Shown: positions 1-4,899 of the stretch, in pieces
Numbering within the stretch: the stretch's first letter is position 1
How the letters are laid out: each line of letters begins with the position of its first letter
Source of the DNA: Spirochaetaceae bacterium
Lineage (GTDB): Bacteria; Spirochaetota; Spirochaetia; Treponematales; Breznakiellaceae
Length of the DNA stretch: 5,493 nucleotides
Assembly (NCBI GenBank): GCA_031269165.1
Contig: JAISZQ010000117.1
Span: 1 to 5,493 of the forward strand
Direction: 5' to 3'
Made by a program: the position numbers and the translations under genes
Notes under the pieces: generated by a model
Told to the model about the DNA's origin: nothing
Databases searched by the model: none
What the model saw: the letters and a program-made list of their open reading frames with translations, nothing else

Positions 1-90
1 CAAAATACTAAAAACGGCTTATTTATCGGGGTTTTTGCACTATTTTTTGCGAAAAAAAGCGCGAAAATTTTCTAAGTCCCACAGGCTCCT
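1..90. other. AT-rich non-coding stretch, no gene seen
   Basis: No credible open frame is visible on either strand. The stretch has long A and T runs (T6 at 44-49, A7 at 52-58) and a perfect palindrome GAAAATTTTC at 63-72. T6-GCG-A6 could fold into a weak A-T stem. It may be the tail of an upstream transcription unit outside the window, but nothing here proves that. It ends where the repeat remnant begins. Confidence 0.4.
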
Positions 91-131
91 AGATTGCTTC
101 GCTCAGCAATGTGCCGCTCGCTCGCAATGAC
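91..131. repeat. Truncated right half of the hairpin repeat
   Basis: AGATTGCTTCGCTC (91-104) and CTCGCAATGAC (121-131) match the 3' arm of the full hairpin repeat at 142-223, but no matching 5' arm precedes them. About 16 unrelated bases (105-120) separate the two words. I read this as a decayed or truncated unit in tandem with the next one. The linker after it (AGCGTTGTCATTGCGA, 136-151) is the same sequence that joins the 133-bp units near 1631 and 1764. Confidence 0.6.
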
Positions 132-141
132 GAGGAGCGTT

Positions 142-223
142 GTCATTGCGAGCCGCGAAGCGGCGAAGCAATCCAGCCGGGGAAGGTCTTCGCCCTGGAT
201 TGCTTCGCTCCGCTCGCAATGAC
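142..223. repeat. Dispersed hairpin repeat, full unit, copy 1
   Basis: A large imperfect palindrome. The outer stem is GTCATTGCGAG (142-152) with CTCGCAATGAC (213-223). The inner stem is GAAGCAATCCAG (165-176) with CTGGATTGCTTC (195-206). The 5' arm carries an extra small side-hairpin, GCCGC-GAA-GCGGC (152-164), with no counterpart on the 3' arm. Three relatives lie at 1504-1850. Non-autonomous repeats with these arm words are found in several unrelated bacterial groups; that is general knowledge, not a search result. It could form a cruciform in DNA or a strong hairpin if transcribed. Confidence 0.8.
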
Positions 224-247
224 GGGCGGCTCGCTCACAATGACGGG
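217..247. repeat. Two 21-bp subrepeats (CAATGACGGG...)
   Basis: CAATGAC begins at 217 and again at 238, exactly 21 bp apart, each followed by GGGCGG. This is the short form of the 21-bp ladder that trails the third 133-bp unit at 1844-1934, so the hairpin and the 21-mer travel together. Confidence 0.65.
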
Positions 248-307
248 CGGATTAAATCCGTGAAAATCCGCGTCAATCTGCGGACAAAATTCTTAAGTTG
301 TTGACAG
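248..307 (+). repeat. Dispersed element with phased AATCCG words, copy A
   Basis: AATCCG (255-260), AATCCG (265-270) and AATCTG (275-280) recur every 10 bp. They are followed by AATTCTTAAGTTGTTGACAG (288-307). The element opens with the perfect palindrome CGGATTAAATCCG (248-260). A relative lies inverted at 4802-4866: the final 20 bases are identical and GTGAAAATCCGC is shared, but that copy has about 8 extra bases in the middle. A shorter relative with the same word in the opposite orientation lies at 1459-1496. It ends 42 bp before lplA and contains a TTGACA hexamer at 301-306. Confidence 0.7.
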
Positions 308-311
308 TGGA

Positions 312-340
312 TAGACTCCCGCGCTTTGTTCCGGTACACT
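312..340 (+). promoter_or_regulatory. Weak candidate promoter for lplA, nearly leaderless
   Basis: TAGACT (312-317) and TACACT (335-340) are separated by 17 bp and resemble -35 and -10 hexamers at four of six positions each. Transcription would begin around 347-350, at the ATG itself, which fits the lack of a Shine-Dalgarno sequence. The better hexamer TTGACA at 301-306 has no good -10 at 16-18 bp. This is inference from weak matches only. Confidence 0.25.
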
Positions 341-349
341 TAAGTCCGC

Positions 350-1372
350 ATGATTGACAAATGGTACCTTCATATATCCAAGAGCGATGTTCCTTACCAT
401 AATATCGCCCGTGAAGCGTTTATGCTTGAACACGCGCCGCCGCATTGCGGTATATTTTATCTCTGGCAGAACCGAAGGACTGTCGTCATCGGCCGCAATC
501 AGAATGCGTGGAAAGAATGCCGTGTGGCGGAACTGGAAAACGCGGGCGGCTTTTTGGCCAGGCGGCTGTCGGGCGGCGGGGCGGTCTTTCACGATTTGGG
601 AAACCTCTGCTTTACGTTTATCCTTCCCAAAGAAGATTACGATGTCGGCCGCCAGACCGCCGTTCTGCTGGACGCCTTGAAAAAGCGCAACCTTGCCGCC
701 GTGATGAAGGGCCGGAACGACCTTGAAATAGACGGTAAAAAGTTTTCGGGCCACGCCTATTATCAGGGAACGAAAAACGCCCTGCACCACGGCACGTTCC
801 TCGTGAACGCGGATCTGTCGCTTGCCCAGAAATACCTGTCTCCCTCACCAGAAAAAATCGTCTCGAAAGGGGTCGCGTCCGTCAAAAGCAGAATCGTCAA
901 CCTGAGCGAATTTAACCGCCTTTTGACGATTGAATCATTGAACGAAGCGTTAATCGAAAGTGTCGAACACGCCTATGGGTGCACGCTCGAACCGTTGGGG
1001 GACGCTTTTTTTGACAAGACAGCCCTTGCCGACAGGGAAGCCCGTTTCGCCGCGCCGGAATGGAAGTATGGGCACAGCCCCGCGTGCAGCATGGAAACAA
1101 GCGCGCGCTTTGACTGGGGCGGCGTCGATCTGCACTTCGACGTTATTGAAGGAAAAGTTGCCCATCTGGTTGTTTTTTCGGACTCTATGGACGAGGCGTT
1201 TATCCGCGCGTTGCCGGAACAACTTGACGGCAGCCCATTCCGGTCGAGTGCCGCCCTCATCGAAGAGATTGAAAAGATTAAAAAGATTGCCGAACTTTAT
1301 CACGGAAACGAGGGCCTGTTTGAAAACACGAAAAAAGTTTTGTCAGGCAACGCCCAAGGTGAGCCCTCGTAA
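350..1372 (+). CDS. Lipoate-protein ligase A
   Basis: Activates free lipoate with ATP to lipoyl-AMP and transfers it to a lysine of lipoyl domains (E2 subunits of 2-oxoacid dehydrogenases, GcvH) in the cytosol. The 340 aa match the two-domain E. coli LplA layout (about 337 aa). Visible motifs are VVIGRNQNAWKE (45-56), RRLSGGGAVFHDLGN (71-85, lipoate/AMP pocket), GRNDLEIDGKKFSGHAYY (121-138; K131 aligns with the catalytic lysine), HHGTFLVNADLS (146-157) and SKGVASVKSRIVNL (172-185). The C-terminal accessory domain is present (FDWGGVDLHFDV, 254-265). The start is forced: an in-frame TAA sits at 341-343 and ATG 350 is the only start codon after it, yet there is no Shine-Dalgarno sequence. No lipoylated enzyme or lipoate synthase gene is adjacent; the gene stands alone between repeats. 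It appears intact, with no missing key residue. Confidence 0.96.
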   Translation: MIDKWYLHISKSDVPYHNIAREAFMLEHAPPHCGIFYLWQNRRTVVIGRNQNAWKECRVAELENAGGFLARRLSGGGAVFHDLGNLCFTFILPKEDYDVGRQTAVLLDALKKRNLAAVMKGRNDLEIDGKKFSGHAYYQGTKNALHHGTFLVNADLSLAQKYLSPSPEKIVSKGVASVKSRIVNLSEFNRLLTIESLNEALIESVEHAYGCTLEPLGDAFFDKTALADREARFAAPEWKYGHSPACSMETSARFDWGGVDLHFDVIEGKVAHLVVFSDSMDEAFIRALPEQLDGSPFRSSAALIEEIEKIKKIAELYHGNEGLFENTKKVLSGNAQGEPS

Positions 1373-1410
1373 GCGTCAAAAGCAACCATGCAAGAGTGCG
1401 GGACGCTTGC

Positions 1411-1425
1411 TCGCGCTTCGCGCGA
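1411..1425 (+). other. Small GC hairpin after lplA, no T-run
   Basis: TCGCGC-TTC-GCGCGA is a perfect 6-bp stem with a 3-base loop, 38 bp after the lplA stop. It is followed by ATTGAAAATGG rather than a T tract, so it is not a convincing intrinsic terminator. It could stall polymerase or protect a 3' end. No better terminator for lplA is visible before the repeat array. Confidence 0.3.
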
Positions 1426-1458
1426 ATTGAAAATGGTAAATGAATGGAATGAGGGTTA

Positions 1459-1496
1459 ACCGCGGATTGCGCGGATTAGCGCGGATTATGCGGATA
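1459..1496 (-). repeat. CGGATT array, inverted relative of the phased element
   Basis: The word CGGATT (or CGGATA) starts at 1463, 1472, 1482 and 1491, spaced 9-10 bp. It is the reverse complement of the AATCCG word phased every 10 bp at 255-280. It has no equivalent of the CTTAAGTTGTTGACA end seen in the other two copies, so it is either a partial copy or only a relative. It lies directly next to the hairpin repeats, as copy A does on the other side of lplA. Confidence 0.55.
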
Positions 1497-1500
1497 AGGG

Positions 1501-1850
1501 GTTGTCATTGCGAACCCGAAGGGTGAAGCAATCCAGCGGGGGAATGCCCTCACCCTGGATTGCTTTGCTTCGCTCGCAATGACGGGGGGCTCGTTCACAA
1601 TGACGGGAGGCTTGCCCGCAATCACGGGATAGCGTTGTCATTGCGAACCCGAAGGGTGAAGCAATCCAGCGGGGGAATGCCCTCACCCTGGATTGCTTCG
1701 CTTCGCTCGCAATGACAGGCGGCTCGTTCGCAATGACGGGAGGCTTGCCCGCAATCACGGGATAGCGTTGTCATTGCGAACCCGAAGGGTGAAGCAATCC
1801 AGACGGGAAAAGACCCTCACCCTGGATTGCTTCGCTCCGCTCGCAATGAC
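1501..1850. repeat. Three tandem hairpin units (133-bp period)
   Basis: Units begin at 1501, 1634 and 1767, exactly 133 bp apart. The first two differ at about four positions by eye. Each holds a hairpin (1504-1583, 1637-1716, 1770-1850): outer stem GTCATTGCGA/TCGCAATGAC, inner stem AGCAATCCAG/CTGGATTGCT, and a side-hairpin ACCC-GAA-GGGT on the 5' arm only. Units one and two end with three 21-bp subrepeats; the third is more diverged in its loop and ends in a longer ladder. Open frames run through the array in several phases only because the repeats lack stops; they are not genes. Slippage or unequal exchange probably made the tandem copies. Confidence 0.88.
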
Positions 1851-1940
1851 GAGCGGCTTGCCCGCAATGACGGGGGGCTCGTTCGCAATGACGGGGGGCT
1901 CGTTCACAATGACGGGAGACTTGCTCGCGATGACGGTTGA
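1844..1940. repeat. 21-bp ladder, five steps
   Basis: CAATGAC (last copy CGATGAC) starts at 1844, 1865, 1886, 1907 and 1928, exactly 21 bp apart, with GGGGGGCTCGTTCG-like linkers. Since 21 bp is two helical turns, each copy faces the same side of the DNA. The same ladder has two steps at 217-247 and three in each of the first two 133-bp units. It yields artefactual heptapeptide repeats when translated. Confidence 0.8.
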
Positions 1941-2016
1941 AGCCGGACGCGCGGGGAAATCCGATGCGGACTTCCCGAGACAATCGTCTTTCCGGCAGTT
2001 CCCCACGCCGAGGCCG
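1941..2016. other. Intergenic sequence without recognised features
   Basis: Unique, moderately GC-rich sequence between the 21-bp ladder and the possible terminator of the lipoprotein gene. Only small imperfect inverted words are visible, such as AGAC-AATC-GTCT near 1979-1990. I see no gene, promoter or RNA here. Confidence 0.4.
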
Positions 2017-2038
2017 AAAAGCCGTTTCTTCACGGCTT
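2017..2038 (-). terminator. Possible intrinsic terminator of the envelope operon
   Basis: Read on the minus strand, AAGCCGT (2038-2032), loop GAAGAA and ACGGCTT (2025-2019) form a 7-bp stem that runs straight into TTTT (2020-2017). It lies about 78 bp past the lipoprotein stop. The T-run is short, so the assignment is tentative. A second inverted pair, GCATGGG/CCCATGC (2078-2084 and 2098-2104), lies nearer the stop but has no T tract. Confidence 0.45.
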
Positions 2039-2115
2039 CCCGGTCTCCGACACGGGCTTTTGGTTCAATTTCGCAGGGCATGGGTTGGAAATCCGCGCCC
2101 ATGCGGGGTTCACGG

Positions 2116-4068
2116 CTAGTGAGGGAAAATACCTTGAAGATAGGGATAGGAGCCGGAGGAGAAGCCCCATATGCTAGAATCCCATGAAGAAAGACCAGTC
2201 CCCGCAGAAAAAGCAGACCTGGAAATATTCGCGCCGTTCGCGTCCGCAGAACCCCCAGCCCCAATAGGACTTCCCTCGCTATATTTTGTCATGTTCTCGT
2301 ACGCATAATTGTTGCTAAGGGAACCACCGGAAGAATACGCGCCAATCACCCGATTCATCGTACCGTCAGTTCCGATATACCCCTGGAACGCGACAGAATT
2401 CGCTGCTACAACAGCCGTGTCGGTCATCGCCGAATAGCCCACAATACCGCCCGCAAATACCGTGTTGTTGGTATCAGTATGTGCCAAAACCGAACCCGCC
2501 GCATAAGAATTTTGCACGGAACAAGTATTCAAAAGATACCCCACGATTCCGCCCGCATACACAGGGACGCTGTTGGTGTTGCTATTTATTCTTGCGTCAA
2601 CCTTGGTGTCCGCGAACGTATTATCAATGGAAGCGCCGCCTATTCCGGCTATCCCCCCGGCTATCGCTCCGTATGGTGATGATGGCGGCGTCGTCGAAGC
2701 GTCAGCGGCAGAGGCGTTTACCACCGATACCACCGCATAACTCTTGGAAATCGTGCCCTCGGTTTTCCCGGCTATTCCCCCTGCGGCGGCGACGCTGTCG
2801 GCTGCCTCCACGCTCGCGTTCACGCCCTTCACGCTGTAGGGACTGAAGACAAAACTCTCTCCTATTGTTCCCCCACTAAGCCCCGCAATCCCTCCAGCAT
2901 AAGCCTCGCCCGTGGTGGATGAAGCCGTGGAGGAAGCCGCTGTAACATCAATGGATCCTGAAAGCCAGTTGTGACTGAGCGCGCTCGCCGTTTTCCCCAC
3001 AATCCCTCCGGCATAAGCATCGCCCGTGGAGGATGTAACCTTCGCAGTAACATCAATGGATCCAGAAAGCCAGTTGGGACCGAACGTGCCGCTCGTTTCC
3101 CCCGCAACCCCTCCGGCATAAGCGTTGCCATTAGTGTACGCCGTTTCAGCGGTAACGGTAATGCCTACAGGAACTGGTGCACTATCATAAACACTCGCGG
3201 ATACGCTTACCGCGCCGGCATAGCCTCCGGCATAGGTATCCGGTGCTCCGCTTGCGGTAACGACGGTCTCCGTCACTGGAGTAGACACGAAAGTTCCTGT
3301 CGCTAATTGCCCCGCAATACCGCCTGCATACGCCTCGGTAACGCTCGACGAACCGGACGTTGATACGGACACCGTAACCCCCTTTCCGCTACAGTTTTGG
3401 AAGGTGGCCATCCCCTCCGTTTTTCCCACGATGCCGCCCGTATAGACCTTCTTTACGACCAGCACCGGCACGGTCTGCGGCCAAGAAAAATCATCAATAA
3501 CAACCGTACCGGAAACCGACACACGCTCAAATTTCGTGTTCGTTGCCAAACCCGCGACAATACCGGCATGCTGATAGTCGATACCTACTGTGTCGGGTCC
3601 TGACTTGGTGACGTCTATCGTCGCTTCAAACTTCAGCCATGACACCGTTGCCCCATGCATTTGAGTAAACAGACTTTTCCCCGATTCTGACTGAATCTTC
3701 GTTAATTTATTGCCGGTGGGAGTCTCATCCTTATACCACCCGGTCAACACCCCTCCGCTAAACGTTTGGGAGGCAGACATGTCAATGGTAAACGTCCTGT
3801 TCGGAACACCGTTACCCCTAAGAATATAAAAATGAGGCTTTGGGTCGCCAAGCATCGCCTTTAACTGGTCATTCGTATCAATATAAGTCAGGGGTAAGCC
3901 ACTCGTTAATCCATCACTTACCGTCGTAGGGGTATTATCAGGGATATTATCGCCTCCGCTACTACTGCCGCCGCCGCCATTCTCGCTCAGTTCCATCAAC
4001 GCATTACCGCAGGAAAAGAAGAAGACCGCCGAAAAGAGAACCAGCCCTACGATTAAAAATCTTTTCAC
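2116..4068 (-). CDS. GLUG-repeat surface lipoprotein
   Basis: Residue numbers count from the alternative GTG at 4071. Residues 1-20 are a signal peptide (KR, hydrophobic core, FFFS) before Cys21, a relaxed spirochaetal lipobox (FFSC), so the product should be lipid-anchored in the envelope. A low-complexity linker follows (NGGGGSSSGG, 31-40), then a head domain (about 56-190), then about ten repeats anchored by YAGGIAG-like words at residues 210, 248, 280, 318, 353, 391, 429, 470, 505 and 539. The 32-41 residue spacing is typical of GLUG-type (PF07581-like) beta-helical repeats. The tail ends in WGFSSGSYPYLQGIFPH. Exact function is unknown; adhesion or surface display is a guess. I chose GTG 4068 because AGGAG (4080-4076) lies 7 bases upstream and it gives a GTGA overlap with the preceding stop; GTG 4071 has only a 4-base spacer. 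It is the second gene of an operon with the barrel protein. Confidence 0.88.
   Translation of the reverse strand: MKRFLIVGLVLFSAVFFFSCGNALMELSENGGGGSSSGGDNIPDNTPTTVSDGLTSGLPLTYIDTNDQLKAMLGDPKPHFYILRGNGVPNRTFTIDMSASQTFSGGVLTGWYKDETPTGNKLTKIQSESGKSLFTQMHGATVSWLKFEATIDVTKSGPDTVGIDYQHAGIVAGLATNTKFERVSVSGTVVIDDFSWPQTVPVLVVKKVYTGGIVGKTEGMATFQNCSGKGVTVSVSTSGSSSVTEAYAGGIAGQLATGTFVSTPVTETVVTASGAPDTYAGGYAGAVSVSASVYDSAPVPVGITVTAETAYTNGNAYAGGVAGETSGTFGPNWLSGSIDVTAKVTSSTGDAYAGGIVGKTASALSHNWLSGSIDVTAASSTASSTTGEAYAGGIAGLSGGTIGESFVFSPYSVKGVNASVEAADSVAAAGGIAGKTEGTISKSYAVVSVVNASAADASTTPPSSPYGAIAGGIAGIGGASIDNTFADTKVDARINSNTNSVPVYAGGIVGYLLNTCSVQNSYAAGSVLAHTDTNNTVFAGGIVGYSAMTDTAVVAANSVAFQGYIGTDGTMNRVIGAYSSGGSLSNNYAYENMTKYSEGSPIGAGGSADANGANISRSAFSAGTGLSSWDSSIWGFSSGSYPYLQGIFPH
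2943..3123 (-). repeat. Recent 105-bp duplication inside the lipoprotein gene
   Basis: TAACATCAATGGATCC occurs at 2943 and again at 3048, 105 bp (35 codons) apart, and similarity continues to CTCCGGCATAAGC in both. At protein level this is two copies of NWLSGSIDVTA plus a YAGG(I/V)xG anchor. The other repeats are much more diverged in DNA, so this pair was duplicated or homogenised recently. Because 105 is a multiple of three, gain or loss of a unit keeps the frame. Confidence 0.75.
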
Positions 4069-4616
4069 CACGATACTCCTTTTATCGGGAACCGATAAAC
4101 CCCCAGCACGCCTACACCGAAAATATGCGGGTACCCGAGCCTCAGATAGGGCTCGATATAAAATGACCCAAAGCGGCTGAGCGCAATGCGGGAACCGGCA
4201 ACAACACCCGCCATAAAATATGACCGGAGAGTGTCGTCTTTATATATTAACATCGCCCCTCCTCCTTCCACCTGAAGAAAAAGATGAAAAATTGACATCC
4301 AGTTATAGTATTTTATCAAACCTTCTTCAGTCCGCAGGAAGTAATACCGTATGTTACCCGAAAATTCCATCGTTGTCAAGGCTTCGTCAAAGCCGAATAA
4401 GATCGAAGTTCCCGCCGACAGCATCTCCCCAAATCGGTAGTCGGCCACGACCCTCGCGCCGAAGCCCATAGACGTGGGGCTGTAGCCGTTGCCTTCCACC
4501 CCCAGCGACAAAGAAAACCCCACGACATCCTGGGCGTAGACTGCCGTTCCCCCGACCCCTTTTGCGGCTCCGAGCAGGGCCATAGTCATAAAAAATAGAC
4601 TTATGATTTTTTTCAT
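4065..4616 (-). CDS. Small outer-membrane beta-barrel-like protein
   Basis: 183 aa. Residues 1-28 look like a Sec signal peptide (MKK, hydrophobic core, cleavage after VYA before QD). The mature part alternates short amphipathic strands and turns with many aromatic residues (GFGARVVADYRFG, FSGNIRYYFL, FGSFYIEPYLRLGYPHIFGVGVLGVYRF). It ends in a YRF strand and a short PIKGVSW tail, consistent with an 8-10-stranded barrel in the outer membrane. I do not recognise a named family; spirochaetes have many such barrels. Start ATG 4616 has a purine-rich AGAGAAG about 7 bases upstream. It overlaps the start of the GLUG lipoprotein (GTGA), so the two are translationally coupled and may act together at the surface. 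A soluble periplasmic beta-protein is less likely. Confidence 0.82.
   Translation of the reverse strand: MKKIISLFFMTMALLGAAKGVGGTAVYAQDVVGFSLSLGVEGNGYSPTSMGFGARVVADYRFGEMLSAGTSILFGFDEALTTMEFSGNIRYYFLRTEEGLIKYYNWMSIFHLFLQVEGGGAMLIYKDDTLRSYFMAGVVAGSRIALSRFGSFYIEPYLRLGYPHIFGVGVLGVYRFPIKGVSW
4076..4080 (-). promoter_or_regulatory. Ribosome binding site that decides the lipoprotein start
   Basis: AGGAG on the minus strand (4080-4076) lies inside the last codons of the barrel gene. The spacer is 4 bases to GTG 4071 and 7 bases to GTG 4068. The latter is nearer the usual optimum and makes the classical four-base stop/start overlap, so translation of the lipoprotein is probably coupled to that of the barrel protein. 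Confidence 0.6.
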
Positions 4617-4673
4617 GCCGTTTCTTCTCTTTCTGTCGCGGTACGATAACCCGCGAATGAAGACTCCAACACT

Positions 4674-4679
4674 ATTATC
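4674..4679 (-). promoter_or_regulatory. Weak -10 candidate for the envelope operon
   Basis: GATAAT on the minus strand, 57 bases upstream of ATG 4616, matches TATAAT at five of six positions. The hexamer 17 bp upstream (TCAACT) matches only half of a -35 box. No operator-like inverted repeat is visible around it. Offered as the best site in this short leader, not as a firm call. Confidence 0.25.
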
Positions 4680-4765
4680 GGCACTTTTACCCTTGAAGTT
4701 GAGAAAAACAGGGAGGCGCCAGAATAAACGCGGGGCAATTTTGAGAGCCTGTTCAAAATCTCAGC

Positions 4766-4802
4766 AAAAGGGGGAACGGCAACAAGTTGCCGCGTCTCCC
4801 CC
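4766..4802 (-). terminator. Intrinsic terminator after the nuclease tails
   Basis: On the minus strand, GGGGG (4802-4798), then CGGCAAC (4792-4786) pairing across TT with GTTGCCG (4783-4777), then CCCCC (4774-4770) followed by TTTT (4769-4766). The stem is a 7-bp core closed by five G-C pairs, with an asymmetric internal bulge (AGACG against TT). It lies about 100 bp past the stop at 4900 and would insulate the barrel/lipoprotein operon from the upstream genes. The T tract is short. Confidence 0.6.
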
Positions 4803-4866
4803 TGTCAACAACTTAAGAATTCTTGTCCACGGACTGCCAGATGGCGGCGGATTTTCACAGAATTAA
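4802..4866 (-). repeat. Dispersed element, copy B (inverted relative to copy A)
   Basis: Read on the minus strand from 4866: TTAATTCTGTGAAAATCCGC, then a variable centre, then GGACAAG, then AATTCTTAAGTTGTTGACAG (4821-4802), whose last 20 bases are identical to 288-307. It keeps the general form of copy A, with about 8 extra bases in the middle and fewer phased AATCCG words. Its outer end begins exactly where the third nuclease-tail copy breaks off. It sits upstream of the barrel gene in the same relative orientation as copy A upstream of lplA. Confidence 0.72.
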
Positions 4867-4899
4867 CACTTCGTTCGCCATCGCGACGCCCTCCTTCGT
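4855..4899 (-). pseudogene. Vestige of a third nuclease-tail copy
   Basis: Right after the TAA at 4902-4900, the minus strand again reads ACGAAGGAGGGC, GTCGCG and ATGGCG, as between the two full copies, then AACGAAGTGTTAAT. Up to there it matches the start of the other copies with few changes. It then runs into the dispersed element and stops, giving only MANEVLIL and TGA (ATG 4881-4879, stop 4857-4855). It is in frame with the preceding copy, 282 bp (94 codons) from start to start. Not expected to be functional. Confidence 0.7.

Noticed and set aside
301..306. TTGACA as the -35 box of lplA
   Set aside because: No acceptable -10 hexamer lies 16-18 bp downstream, and the same hexamer is part of the conserved end of the dispersed element at its other copy, where no promoter fits either.
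293..790. 165-codon open frame on the minus strand across the start of lplA
   Set aside because: It is antisense to the well-conserved N-terminal motifs of lipoate-protein ligase, runs through part of a dispersed repeat, and shows no recognisable domain.
1501..1940. CRISPR array
   Set aside because: The 133-bp units are almost wholly identical with no unique spacers, and the 21-bp steps are contiguous tandem repeats. No cas gene is in view.
1486..2264. Several 60-169-codon open frames on both strands through the repeat array
   Set aside because: Their sequence is the translation of 133-bp and 21-bp repeats, with the periodicity of the DNA rather than of a protein; the 1755-2264 frame also overlaps the end of the lipoprotein gene.
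2862..3131. 89-codon minus-strand frame with internal repeats (LMPEGLRGKR)
   Set aside because: It is an out-of-frame reading of the repeated section of the GLUG lipoprotein gene; the true frame has signal peptide, lipobox and repeat anchors.
4743..4762. GAGA...TCTC inverted words as an insertion-sequence end
   Set aside because: The arms are only 4-5 bp, no transposase is nearby and no second end or target duplication was found.
4603..4866. 87-codon plus-strand frame between the barrel gene and the nuclease tails
   Set aside because: It crosses the antisense start of the barrel gene, the terminator hairpin and the dispersed element; the product has no recognisable feature and there is no ribosome binding site of note.
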